From the NCBI RefSeq assembly GCF_915069625.1, contig NZ_CAJZFD010000041.1, positions 1-13,620 on the forward strand: DNA of 13,620 nucleotides, written 5' to 3'. The DNA is from an uncultured Veillonella sp. GTDB lineage: Bacteria > Bacillota > Negativicutes > Veillonellales > Veillonellaceae. A program made the translations under genes and the position numbers. This document shows, piece after piece, positions 1-7,761 of the stretch (position 1 is the first letter of the stretch; each line of letters opens with the position of its first letter). The notes under the pieces are model-generated. The model was given only the letters and a program-made list of their open reading frames with translations. It did not search any database and was not told where the DNA came from.

Positions 1-52
1 AAATTACATCTTCATAATTACGATCCAATACTTTCCAATCAAATTTGCTCAT
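1..52 (-). CDS. menB: MenB, 1,4-dihydroxy-2-naphthoyl-CoA synthase, N-terminal fragment
   Basis: Only the first 17 codons are in the window; the rest lies beyond position 1. The translation begins MSKFDWKVLDRNYEDVI, which resembles the start of MenB proteins (a Trp, then a Y-E-D-[IV]-x-Y stretch before the crotonase fold). The ATG at 52 is preceded by AAAGG about 8 nt upstream, inside the end of menH, and starts only 4 nt after the menH stop. MenB closes the second ring of the naphthoquinone head by converting o-succinylbenzoyl-CoA. The men operon context (menF-menD-menH upstream) carries most of the weight, since the visible peptide is short. Another acyl-CoA-type enzyme cannot be excluded from this fragment alone. 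Confidence 0.75.
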   Translation of the reverse strand, partial: MSKFDWKVLDRNYEDVI

Positions 53-56
53 GGAC

Positions 57-917
57 TTAACCTTTCTTCTGTAAAAAATCTAACACCGCTTGTTCAAATA
101 TTTGCGGTTTTTCTATATGCACATTATGCCCCGCCCCTTCGACGATGACATGCTTAAAGTTTGGCAACTTGCCAAATACATCTCTTCCTATTGTAGTATA
201 TTTTGTATCTAATGCGCCACTCACATATAAACCTTCAACAGAGAATTTTTCTAATCTATCTCCTACATAAGGCATGACACCCTGTCCCGAGCCACGCAAT
301 GTACATGCTAAGGCGTACGTACTATTATTGGAACGACGTAGATAGATTAATTCCTCTACGCCCTCTGAAAGTTGTTTTTGACTTTTAAAAATAGGAACCT
401 CTGCCCAACGCGAGGCAAACCACTCACCATCATGATTTTCGATTTGAACTGCTAAGTCTTCATCAGCCTTACGACGTTCTGCTCGCTCATCATCAGAAAC
501 GATACCTACAGAGCCACTTTCAAGAATAAGCCCTTTGATTTCACTTTCATATTCCAAAGCATAAGAAAGGGCAATGCGGGCCCCCATGGAATAACCCATG
601 AGGTAATAGCTGTCGCCAACCATATGATAAATAACCGTATGCAAGTCCTCTATCATTCGAGGAATCGTGTAAGCCTGTTCCTCAGTAGGAATATCTGAAT
701 CACCATGACCAATCAAATCGATACGGACCACGCGATAGCCGGGAAGATTAATAGCATCCCAAGTGTAGCTAGATTCAGAGAAACCGTGGAGACACACGAT
801 AGGTTCCCCATCGCCAACTATAGTCAAACCGTAGCGGTATTCCCCTAAGTCAAAGTACATGCGCTGAGCTGGATTACACAAAGCATTATCTACAATACTG
901 CAAAAATACTGACTCAT
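57..917 (-). CDS. menH: MenH, SHCHC synthase (alpha/beta hydrolase)
   Basis: This is an alpha/beta-hydrolase of 286 residues. By context it is 2-succinyl-6-hydroxy-2,4-cyclohexadiene-1-carboxylate synthase, which removes pyruvate from the MenD product SEPHCHC in the cytoplasm. Visible motifs are the oxyanion-side LHGF at 43-46, DLIGHGDSD at 67-75, the nucleophile elbow GYSMGA with Ser110, Asp237 in SGALDTKY and His264 in GAGHNVHIEKP, giving a complete catalytic triad. Its ATG overlaps the menD stop as ATGA, and GGAGG lies 7 nt upstream inside menD, so translation is probably coupled. The protein has about 20 residues before the hydrolase core; a start at Met20 has no ribosome binding site, so the longer start is kept. 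Many hydrolases share this fold, and assignment to MenH rests on position between menD and menB. Confidence 0.9.
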   Translation of the reverse strand: MSQYFCSIVDNALCNPAQRMYFDLGEYRYGLTIVGDGEPIVCLHGFSESSYTWDAINLPGYRVVRIDLIGHGDSDIPTEEQAYTIPRMIEDLHTVIYHMVGDSYYLMGYSMGARIALSYALEYESEIKGLILESGSVGIVSDDERAERRKADEDLAVQIENHDGEWFASRWAEVPIFKSQKQLSEGVEELIYLRRSNNSTYALACTLRGSGQGVMPYVGDRLEKFSVEGLYVSGALDTKYTTIGRDVFGKLPNFKHVIVEGAGHNVHIEKPQIFEQAVLDFLQKKG

Positions 918-2704
918 AGTAATGCCTCCATATCAACTGAAACCTTCGTATATTTCTTATGCAATTCTCTGCTATATTCCCTATTTGTAGGAATTTCAAT
1001 GATATGAACGCCTGTTTCTTGGCTAACATTAGCCAATACAGAACTCAATTCATCGGGACTGGAGATTTTAGTATAGCCACAACCATAGAGTGTTGCAGCC
1101 CCACTATAATCTAAACCTTGTGACGTAGAGAACAAGTAGTCAAAATGCTTTGTCCCCTTTTGAGGTAAGTATTCAAAAATACCGCCGCCATCATTATTAT
1201 GCAAAATAATAGTTAAGTTTAAATTATGGGTTTTCGCTATCGCCAAGCCATTCAAATCATGGAACAAGGATAAATCCCCCGTTACTAGATATGTAGGTTT
1301 ACCATTTGTTGCTAGTCCTAGAGCCGTTGAAATAGTGCCATCAATGCCATTGACACCTCGGTTGCCGTAAAGAACCGCCTTAGATTCCCCACTGAACCAG
1401 AAGTAATCAAAATCGCGAATCGTCATACTATTGGCAACAAAAATTTGTCCATCTTCTGGGATGTGTTCTTGTAACTCACGTATGGTTCGGCCTTCAAAAC
1501 AATGAAGCTCATCGATAGCTGTACTTAGTTGCTTTTTACCCTCTTGATCTAGCCGTTGCCATATTTTTAAGTACGTATCAGAGCTATTATTTTTGCCATA
1601 TAAATGGGTAAATACATCAATGCTAGCTTGCATTTGTATCGTAGTTTTACCTGTTGGATTCACAGAGTCCATTGTAGGGTTAACCTCAATGTACTCCACA
1701 TCAGTCCAACTAGCGATCATCTGTTGTACACGCTTAGATACAACAATTTGACCAAACTGAATTACACAGTCTGGTTTTAACTCATGCCAAAGAGCTTGCC
1801 CTGCTAACAACGCATCATACGTAGAGATAACAACATTACTAGAATCGACACACTCCTTATTGCATTGATTACCTACCGAGTTATAACGTCGTCTTACATT
1901 AGACAACGGATCAGCCAAAATAGGGGCTTGTAAAGCCGCCCCAAAGGAACGAATCGTATTAGCTTCCTCTATATCGATCTGTGGGCCTGCTAGGATAAGG
2001 ATACGCTCATATCTTTCAAGTAAATCATTAATCTCGTTTGTACCATTATTTCCATGAGCAATATCAATATCATTGTTGAGATGGGCCAAATTATTTCTAT
2101 TATCACAGCCAAACACACCTCTATAGTTTGGCTTAACCACTTTAAAGGAACTGCGACCAGCCTCAAAATGGTTACGGCTCAATTCCGGCACCAATGGTTC
2201 AAAGAGAGGCACATTAATATGGACCGGCCCTTTTTTAGTATCCATCGATTTCATATACGCTTTACGCGCTACTTGGCGAGGATATGTATAGTAATGAGAT
2301 TCTTGAGGTACAGCTAATTCTTCATAGTAGTTTACAGCAGTACCAAAGATTTTATGTTGATCTACAGTCTGAGGAGCCCCTACATGCAATAATGTATGAG
2401 GTCTATCAGCAGATAGTACAATGAGCGGTACCCCGCTATATTGAGCTTCCAAAACAGCTGGCAAATAATGGGCCACAGCCGAACCTGAAGTACATACGAG
2501 TACAGTTGGTTCCTTATGAGCCTTTGCAATGCCAAGAGCCATAAAACTAGCAGAACGCTCATCTATATTCATATAGGTTTCAAATCCTTCATGCTCCTTG
2601 AACAGCATGGCCATCGTCGTAGAACGAGAACCAGGGCTAAACACCGCATGACGGACGCCGAGTTGGTAGAACTCGTCTACCAAGGCAGCAATATATTCAT
2701 TCAT
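914..2704 (-). CDS. menD: MenD, SEPHCHC synthase (ThDP-dependent)
   Basis: MenD adds the succinyl semialdehyde-ThDP carbanion from 2-oxoglutarate to isochorismate to make SEPHCHC. The N-terminal domain shows FSPGSRST at 22-29 and the ThDP-activating glutamate Glu49 in NIDERSASF. The C-terminal ThDP/Mg domain shows NRGVNGIDGTISTALG near 448-463 and GDLSLFHDLN...NNDGGGIF at 476-510. The reading frame extends to a TTG at 2743, but the ATG at 2704 is chosen: AAAGGG lies about 6 nt upstream and MNEYIAALVDEF matches the usual MenD beginning. That gives 596 residues, somewhat longer than the 556 of E. coli. Part of the excess is an Asn-rich linker at about 200-226, between the N-terminal and middle domains. 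It starts 39 nt after the menF stop and overlaps menH by 4 nt. Confidence 0.95.
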   Translation of the reverse strand: MNEYIAALVDEFYQLGVRHAVFSPGSRSTTMAMLFKEHEGFETYMNIDERSASFMALGIAKAHKEPTVLVCTSGSAVAHYLPAVLEAQYSGVPLIVLSADRPHTLLHVGAPQTVDQHKIFGTAVNYYEELAVPQESHYYTYPRQVARKAYMKSMDTKKGPVHINVPLFEPLVPELSRNHFEAGRSSFKVVKPNYRGVFGCDNRNNLAHLNNDIDIAHGNNGTNEINDLLERYERILILAGPQIDIEEANTIRSFGAALQAPILADPLSNVRRRYNSVGNQCNKECVDSSNVVISTYDALLAGQALWHELKPDCVIQFGQIVVSKRVQQMIASWTDVEYIEVNPTMDSVNPTGKTTIQMQASIDVFTHLYGKNNSSDTYLKIWQRLDQEGKKQLSTAIDELHCFEGRTIRELQEHIPEDGQIFVANSMTIRDFDYFWFSGESKAVLYGNRGVNGIDGTISTALGLATNGKPTYLVTGDLSLFHDLNGLAIAKTHNLNLTIILHNNDGGGIFEYLPQKGTKHFDYLFSTSQGLDYSGAATLYGCGYTKISSPDELSSVLANVSQETGVHIIEIPTNREYSRELHKKYTKVSVDMEALL

Positions 2705-2743
2705 TATATTCCCTTTCAAACACCCATAGAGGTACGGAAACAA

Positions 2744-3886
2744 TTATAAGGCATCAAGAATGGTGCGCATTTTATTATTAGTTTCAGCGTATTCTTCATC
2801 CGCATCAGAATCAGCTACAACGCCACATCCTGCATAGGCATACAATACATTATCCATGATAAGAGCTGAGCGAATGGCAACTACAACGATGCCGTCCCCC
2901 ATATCCTTCATAAAGCCAAAAGGCGCTGCGTACATACCGCGCTCATGGGATTCATACTCTTGTAATAAAGCCAGCGCCTTTTCTCTCGGTTCGCCTCCAA
3001 GAGCTGGTGTAGGATGTAGCAATCTAGCCCATTCCACAAGAGATTTTGTACTATCCTTTGCGGTAATTATGGTGCGCAAATGATAGAGGTGAGATAACTC
3101 CATAATGCCTATTTCTCCCACCATAACATCTGGAGTAATTTGTTTCATTGTATTCACGATACGGTCACGAACAATATTATGTTCTATAAGATTTTTCTCA
3201 CTGGTTAGTAATTGCTCCTCAGTCCACGCATTAGGACCATCTTTTGGGGCTGTTCCAGCTAGTGCATAGCTAAGTATTTCACTGCCACGATGGCGGACTA
3301 AAATTTCTGGCGATGCCCCTACAAAGGTACGCCCATCCTTTTCATAGCCAAAGATAAAGCAATTGGGATTATTATCGACTAAATTAGCTAAAATACTTGC
3401 CACATTGTATGGTGTTTCACTAGTAAATTCTACCTCACGAGAAGAGACGACCTTAGTCATTTCACCGCGACTAATGCCATCGGCAATAGCATTCATCAAA
3501 CGGTTCCAATCCGCCTTATCATCACTGGTTTCTTTGTAATTATGATGAACTCGAGGTACCTCATAATTCTTAATAGGTACGCTTTCACCAGCATGTAAAT
3601 AGAAAGACTCCCCATTTTCTACGATGTAATAATGGGTAAAAGCAATCATTTCATGGCCCATATTAGACCATTTAGGGTCTTTTACAGTATCAAAAAAAGT
3701 ATCCCCATAAAATACATAAGCGTAATTATGGCGATCGTCATCATCTTTAACCGTCGCTAGACGTTTAGCGCCCACAACGATGCGGTCACTTTGGCGATCC
3801 ACCCAAAACACGCGTTCTTCATTGGGGAAATTCATCCAAAATGATACCGGACTATTCAGTTTTAACGATTCTTTGTTATATTTCAT
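2744..3886 (-). CDS. menF: Isochorismate synthase MenF
   Basis: MenF isomerises chorismate to isochorismate, the committed step toward menaquinone. The 380-residue protein has the chorismate-binding fold of the MenF/EntC/TrpE family. TKVVSSREVEF carries Lys145, the expected catalytic base; FVGASPE carries Glu194, placed 49 residues later, matching the Lys190/Glu240 pair of E. coli MenF. Further family blocks are LAGTAPKDG at 209-217, NLIEHNIVRDRI at 232-243, LHPTPALGGEPRE at 290-302, ERGMYAAPFGF at 315-325 and AGCGVVADSDADEE at 352-365. It is the first gene of the men operon. The ATG has no good ribosome binding site (the preceding bases are AU-rich), in contrast to most genes here. EntC or another isochorismate synthase would be the same reaction; menD next door fixes the pathway. 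Confidence 0.93.
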   Translation of the reverse strand: MKYNKESLKLNSPVSFWMNFPNEERVFWVDRQSDRIVVGAKRLATVKDDDDRHNYAYVFYGDTFFDTVKDPKWSNMGHEMIAFTHYYIVENGESFYLHAGESVPIKNYEVPRVHHNYKETSDDKADWNRLMNAIADGISRGEMTKVVSSREVEFTSETPYNVASILANLVDNNPNCFIFGYEKDGRTFVGASPEILVRHRGSEILSYALAGTAPKDGPNAWTEEQLLTSEKNLIEHNIVRDRIVNTMKQITPDVMVGEIGIMELSHLYHLRTIITAKDSTKSLVEWARLLHPTPALGGEPREKALALLQEYESHERGMYAAPFGFMKDMGDGIVVVAIRSALIMDNVLYAYAGCGVVADSDADEEYAETNNKMRTILDAL

Positions 3887-3928
3887 AGTTGTATGTCGCT
3901 ATACGAAAAATAGACTATAGTAAAAACA

Positions 3929-3963
3929 CCTAATATGTAGAAGATGTACTTCTACATATTAGG
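3929..3963 (-). terminator. Rho-independent terminator inside the men leader
   Basis: A perfect 15-bp inverted repeat (CCTAATATGTAGAAG and its complement) encloses a 5-nt loop. On the minus strand it is followed by GTTTTTA, a usable U tract. It lies downstream of the predicted men promoter and 42 nt upstream of the menF ATG. It therefore would stop transcription before menF unless it is prevented from forming, which marks it as an attenuator and not a simple gene-end terminator. purD already has its own terminator at 4077-4122. Confidence 0.85.
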
Positions 3964-4035
3964 CGCCATCAATAGGTTTCAAAATTTTTGAGATGAGCCT
4001 AACGCCATCACACGTCGATGGGCCCTCTTTATATC
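3929..4035 (-). promoter_or_regulatory. Structured leader (candidate riboswitch or attenuator) of the men operon
   Basis: On the minus strand this leader contains several possible helices that cannot all form together. CCATC (4021-4017) can pair with GATGG at 4009-4005 or with GATGG at 3970-3966; the two GATGG copies are part of an exact repeat, TGATGGCG, at 4010-4003 and 3971-3964. GGGCC (4025-4021) can pair with GGCTC (3999-3995), with one G-U pair. TTAGGC (4002-3997) can pair with GCCTAA (3964-3959), which would use up the base of the terminator stem. TAGG (4001-3998) can pair with CCTA just before the second repeat. This is the layout of an antiterminator/terminator switch. I do not recognise the fold as a known riboswitch class, and no ligand can be named from sequence. 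Confidence 0.5.
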
Positions 4036-4041
4036 TACATT

Positions 4042-4050
4042 ATTATAACA
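4042..4050 (-). promoter_or_regulatory. Extended -10 promoter of the men operon
   Basis: On the minus strand TGTTATAAT is a perfect -10 hexamer (TATAAT at 4047-4042) with the TGn extension. No good TTGACA-like -35 is present at 17 nt, which is tolerable for an extended -10 promoter. Transcription would start near 4035, giving a leader of about 150 nt before menF. The promoter sits just after the purD terminator, so the men operon should be independent of pur transcription. Confidence 0.65.
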
Positions 4051-4076
4051 TAGGTAACCATTAAAAGGTAGAAAAT

Positions 4077-4122
4077 AAAAACCTCTACACCACATGCGCT
4101 ATGCATAAATGTAGAGGTTTTT
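4077..4122 (-). terminator. Terminator at the end of the purine operon
   Basis: A perfect 13-bp inverted repeat (AAAAACCTCTACA / TGTAGAGGTTTTT) flanks a 20-nt loop. On the minus strand the stem ends in TTTTTATTTTC. It lies 64 nt after the purD stop. The A and T runs on both sides mean it could also terminate transcription in the opposite direction. Confidence 0.88.
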
Positions 4123-4186
4123 ATATTTTTGAAATGCTATTGTACTATTTTAAATACATGTTTACATAATTTAAAAGACCTTTAGT

Positions 4187-5449
4187 TTATTTGAAAGCTT
4201 TCGCCCCAATATCTGTACGGTACTGCATGCCCTCAAAATCAATGTGTTCTATACGGCCATAAGCTCTATCGAGCGCCGTTCTAAGGTCTTTACCAAGACC
4301 TACTACGCCAAGAACTCGGCCGCCATTGGTCACATACTCGTCTCCAACGAGTTTTGTACCAGAGTGGAATACGATGGTTATATCATGTTGTTTAATATCA
4401 CCATGAATCACATCACCCTTGGAGGATGTTTCAGGATATCCTTTAGAAGCAAGAATGACACAAGCTGCCGAGGAGTCTTTCCATTTCACCATATCAGCTG
4501 TTAATGCACCTGTGGCACAAGCCATCATAATTTGACCTAAGTCACTATCGAGTAATGGCAATACTACTTGTGTTTCAGGATCGCCAAAGCGGGCATTAAA
4601 TTCTACAACCTTAGGGCCTTGAGGTGTAATCATAAGACCTGCATAGAGACAGCCCAGATAAGGCATCCCCTCTTTCTCCATGGCAGCTACCATAGGTTCT
4701 AAAATTGTCTTCATCGCCTCATCTCGTAATGCATTAGTAAGTACTGGCGCTGGTGCATAGGTACCCATGCCACCAGTATTAGGACCTTTATCTCCATCAA
4801 AGATGCGTTTATGATCTTGGGAAGCAATCATAGGAACTACAGTCTTGCCATCTACAAAGGCAAGCAAGCTCGCTTCTTCACCTTCCATGAATTCTTCGAT
4901 AACAACGGTACTACCAGCTTCTCCAAAGCGGTTTCCACTGAGCATATCTTCTACAGCCGCATTTGCTTCATCGATGGTCATAGCCACCACAACGCCCTTA
5001 CCAGCCGCCAAGCCATCAGCTTTAACCACAATAGGAGCACCAGTTTGAGCGATAAATTCTTTTGCTTCATCTACCTTGTGAAACACACCATAAGCAGCCG
5101 TTGGGATATTGTATTTTTTCATTAAATCTTTGGCGAACACTTTGGATCCTTCTAGCTGAGCAGCTGCTTTGGATGGTCCAAACACAGGAATCCCCGCTTT
5201 ATTAAGTGTATCTGCTAGTCCTGCTACAAGGGGAGCCTCTGGGCCAACAACGACTAAATCAACGTGATTATCTTTCAAAAAACGAATTAAATAATCGCTT
5301 TGCTGCCAATCAATGCCGACTAGCTCTGCACAATCTGACATGGCCGCACTGCCAGGAATGGCATATACCTTTGTTACGCTAGGGCTGATGGACAATCGCC
5401 ATGCCAATGCATGTTCGCGGCCGCCGTTACCGATTACACATACTTTCAT
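4187..5449 (-). CDS. purD: PurD, phosphoribosylamine-glycine ligase
   Basis: PurD joins 5-phosphoribosylamine and glycine with ATP to form GAR, the second step of de novo purine synthesis. The 420-residue protein opens with VCVIGNGGREHALAW at 3-17, the diagnostic GARS start. It continues with VVVGPEAPL at 67-74, FGPSKAAAQLEGSK at 90-103, and the ATP-grasp blocks VVKADGLAAGKGVVVA at 141-156, NTGGMGTYAP at 224-233 and VVEFNARFGDPETQ at 281-294 (Mg and ATP ligands). The frame is open to 5521, but the ATG at 5449 is chosen because GGAGG lies 5 nt upstream and the family starts exactly there. It is last in the purine operon, 140 nt after purH, and is followed by a terminator. Confidence 0.97.
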   Translation of the reverse strand: MKVCVIGNGGREHALAWRLSISPSVTKVYAIPGSAAMSDCAELVGIDWQQSDYLIRFLKDNHVDLVVVGPEAPLVAGLADTLNKAGIPVFGPSKAAAQLEGSKVFAKDLMKKYNIPTAAYGVFHKVDEAKEFIAQTGAPIVVKADGLAAGKGVVVAMTIDEANAAVEDMLSGNRFGEAGSTVVIEEFMEGEEASLLAFVDGKTVVPMIASQDHKRIFDGDKGPNTGGMGTYAPAPVLTNALRDEAMKTILEPMVAAMEKEGMPYLGCLYAGLMITPQGPKVVEFNARFGDPETQVVLPLLDSDLGQIMMACATGALTADMVKWKDSSAACVILASKGYPETSSKGDVIHGDIKQHDITIVFHSGTKLVGDEYVTNGGRVLGVVGLGKDLRTALDRAYGRIEHIDFEGMQYRTDIGAKAFK

Positions 5450-5589
5450 AAGTCCTCCATCGGCGCCTAAACGCCATCGAAACATCATATTTATGTAAAC
5501 ACTTATAGCCTCTATAATCATTATTACGCATCAATGATTAGATATGAGCTAGTGCTCAACCGTAAACTTCAATTATTATGCTAAACCAA
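5450..5589 (-). other. 140-nt spacer between purH and purD
   Basis: This is the only long gap in an operon whose other genes are overlapping or at most 66 nt apart. On the minus strand it holds two small hairpins (TGAGC-ACTA-GCTCA near 5545-5560, and ATCATT/AATGAT just downstream). Close to purD it has a GGCG-TTTAGG-CGCC hairpin (5462-5475) just before the GGAGG of purD. I see no convincing promoter, no U tract after any hairpin and no ORF. The block GATGGCGTTTAGGC (5478-5465) nearly repeats a block in the men leader. Confidence 0.5.
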
Positions 5590-7119
5590 TTAATGTTTAA
5601 AGTGACGAATGCTTGTAAATACCATAGCAATGCCCGCTTCATCGGCAGCCTTGATAGATTCTTCATCTCGAATGGAGCCACCAGGTTGAATGATGGCTGC
5701 AATACCATGTTTTGCCGCTGTTTCTACAGTATCTCCAAACGGGAAGAAAGCATCAGATGCTAATACGGCCCCTTTAGCGGCTTCACCAGCTTGTTCAAGG
5801 GCAATTTTTGCAGACCCAACCCGGTTCATTTGTCCTGCCCCTACACCGAGTGTCCGTTTTTCGTTAGAAATTAAAATTGCATTGGATTTTACGTGTTTTA
5901 CGAGCTTCCACGCAAATTCGAGAGCCTTCCATTGTTCCTCTGTGGGCTGTACCTTCGTAACCACTTTATAATTAGCCCGGTCTTCGAAAATATCATCTTC
6001 TGTTTGTACTAATAGGCCACCAGAAACCTTTTTCACTGTCACTTGGCCAGACTCAGGTTTAGATAACTCGATGAGTCGAATATTTTTCTTTGCTTCAAGG
6101 ATGTCTAATGCTTCTTTTGTGAAAGCAGGTGCCATAATGACTTCTAAGAAAATTTTGCTCATTTCATCTGCCGTAGCAGCATCTACTTCACGGTTTAAAG
6201 CAACGATACCACCAAAGGCGGATACGGAGTCTGATTCGTAGGCATTTACATAAGCATCATGCAAGGTAGCTGCCGTCGCTGCGCCACATGGATTTGTATG
6301 CTTAATGATACATGCTGCAGGATCTGTGAACTCCCACACCATATTCCAAGCCGCTTCCATGTCTACGATGTTGTTATAGGAAAGCTCTTTGCCATGGAGT
6401 TGTTTCAAAGCCCCCATGCCATGAGCTGTACCGATTTCTTTGTAGAATGCCGCTTTTTGATGCGGATTTTCACCATAGCGAAGGTCTGTTACCTTTTCAT
6501 AAGCACTTAAATATTCAGGTGGTGTAGGACCTTCATTTAAGATACCGCTCATATAGTTAGCAATGGCTACGTCATAAGCGGCAGTATGAGCAAAGGCTTC
6601 TTTCGCCAAACCAAAGCGATATTCTTTAGTCAACTCGCCATGTTCTTTAAGCATTGCTAAGATTTCATCATAATGATTTGGGTTTACAACGATGCCCACA
6701 TACGCATGGTTTTTGGCAGCAGAGCGCACCATGGTAGGACCACCAATATCGATATTTTCAATAGCTTCCTCTACGGATACATTTGCTTTTGCAATGGTTT
6801 CACGGAATGGATAGAGATTGACTACCACAAGGTCGATTGGCTCAATACCATGATCCGCCATAGCTTGTTGATGCTCTGCATTATCGCGAATTGCCAAAAT
6901 ACCACCATGAACCTTGGGATGCAAGGTCTTAACGCGGCCGTCCATCATTTCAGGAAAGCCTGTCAAAGATTCAACCGCTTTTGCTGCAATGCCCGCATCA
7001 GTAATCGCCTTAAGCGTACCACCTGTTGAATAAATGGTTACACCTAGTTCAACTAAACCTTTTGCAAAGTCTACAATACCTGTTTTATTTGAAACACTAA
7101 GAAGTGCATTTTTAATCAT
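5590..7119 (-). CDS. purH: PurH, bifunctional AICAR transformylase / IMP cyclohydrolase
   Basis: PurH performs the last two steps to IMP: formyl transfer from 10-formyl-THF to AICAR and then ring closure. The 509 residues are normal for the family. The N-terminal cyclohydrolase (MGS-like) domain shows LLSVSNKTGI at 6-15, YSTGGT at 30-35, TGFPEMMDGRVKTLHPKVHGG at 53-73 and DIGGPTMVRSAAKNH at 124-138. The transformylase domain shows LRYGENPHQ at 213-221, the catalytic IIKHTNPCGAA with Lys273-His274, SAFGGIVALN at 300-309 and a C-terminal AFFPFGDTVE and IIQPGGSIRDEE. The start has AGGGAGAGG close upstream. It follows purN after 24 nt and precedes the 140-nt spacer before purD. Confidence 0.98.
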   Translation of the reverse strand: MIKNALLSVSNKTGIVDFAKGLVELGVTIYSTGGTLKAITDAGIAAKAVESLTGFPEMMDGRVKTLHPKVHGGILAIRDNAEHQQAMADHGIEPIDLVVVNLYPFRETIAKANVSVEEAIENIDIGGPTMVRSAAKNHAYVGIVVNPNHYDEILAMLKEHGELTKEYRFGLAKEAFAHTAAYDVAIANYMSGILNEGPTPPEYLSAYEKVTDLRYGENPHQKAAFYKEIGTAHGMGALKQLHGKELSYNNIVDMEAAWNMVWEFTDPAACIIKHTNPCGAATAATLHDAYVNAYESDSVSAFGGIVALNREVDAATADEMSKIFLEVIMAPAFTKEALDILEAKKNIRLIELSKPESGQVTVKKVSGGLLVQTEDDIFEDRANYKVVTKVQPTEEQWKALEFAWKLVKHVKSNAILISNEKRTLGVGAGQMNRVGSAKIALEQAGEAAKGAVLASDAFFPFGDTVETAAKHGIAAIIQPGGSIRDEESIKAADEAGIAMVFTSIRHFKH

Positions 7120-7143
7120 GTAACCTCTCCCTTTGCTTTTTCA

Positions 7144-7761
7144 TCAATCCTCAATATAAACGACTCTACCTTTTATGGTGAGCTTGTCTTCACAAAACAG
7201 CCGTAACGCCTCTTTATACGTTTTATGTTCGATAGGCAACAATCTATCGCTTAAAGTATCCTCAGTATCATCTGGCAATAGAGGCACTGTATTCTGCATA
7301 ATGATAGGCCCCGTATCCATGCCTGCATCTACAAAATGTACAGTACACCCCGTTATCTTTACACCTGCATCAATGGCTTGTTGATGACCATGAAGTCCCG
7401 GAAAGGATGGCAATAATGCAGGATGGATATTTAAGATTTTATGCTCATACCGGTCAATAAGCTTAGGCCCTACTATGCGCATATAGCCAGCTAACACAAT
7501 ACCATCTATCTTATAAGGTTCTAAGGCATCTAGTTGAGCTTGTTCAAAACTAGCTTTTGAATCATAATCGCTACGGTCGATAACAATAAGCGGAATATTC
7601 CAAGATTTGGAACGTTCCACAATTCCTGCATTGCCGTGATCTGTAATGATTACAACAAATTCACCATTAATATAGCCTTCTTGCATGGCCTTATACAGAG
7701 CTTCCCCATTAGAACCACGACCACTGGCAAAGAGGGCTAACCGCTTTTTAGAATTACGCAT
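7144..7761 (-). CDS. purN: PurN, GAR transformylase
   Basis: PurN formylates GAR with 10-formyl-THF, giving FGAR. The 206-residue protein shows LALFASGRGSN at 8-18 (substrate phosphate loop), and the catalytic trio Asn111 and His113 in NIHPALLPSF with Asp149 in DAGMDTGPII, matching Asn106/His108/Asp144 of the E. coli enzyme. The reading frame continues to 7800, but those 13 extra residues lie inside purM and do not match the family. The ATG at 7761 has AGGGG about 10 nt upstream and overlaps the end of purM by 8 nt, suggesting coupled translation. It belongs to the folate-dependent type and not the ATP-dependent PurT type. Confidence 0.97.
   Translation of the reverse strand: MRNSKKRLALFASGRGSNGEALYKAMQEGYINGEFVVIITDHGNAGIVERSKSWNIPLIVIDRSDYDSKASFEQAQLDALEPYKIDGIVLAGYMRIVGPKLIDRYEHKILNIHPALLPSFPGLHGHQQAIDAGVKITGCTVHFVDAGMDTGPIIMQNTVPLLPDDTEDTLSDRLLPIEHKTYKEALRLFCEDKLTIKGRVVYIED

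Noticed and set aside
2054..2749. Plus-strand ORFs across menD, and likewise across purD, purH, purM and purF
   Set aside because: They lie opposite well-recognised genes, lack ribosome binding sites and resemble no protein; they are antisense shadows.
3979..4008. Nine-codon ORF ATGGCGTTA...TGA in the men leader as a leader peptide
   Set aside because: The nearest purine-rich stretch (AGAGGG) is about 14 nt upstream of the ATG, too far for a normal ribosome binding site.
3959..4010. Fluoride (crcB) riboswitch resemblance in the men leader: ATGGCGTT followed later by TGATGGCGCCTA overlapping a terminator
   Set aside because: The 5' stem that should flank the ATGGCGTT loop is absent (GTGTG and AGGC are not complementary), and the gene context is not fluoride export. 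The likeness is limited to short strings.
4140..4180. AT-rich inverted repeat TTTTAAAT...ATTTAAAA after purD as a second terminator
   Set aside because: The stem is all A/T with no U tract following; the real terminator is the adjacent 4077-4122 hairpin.
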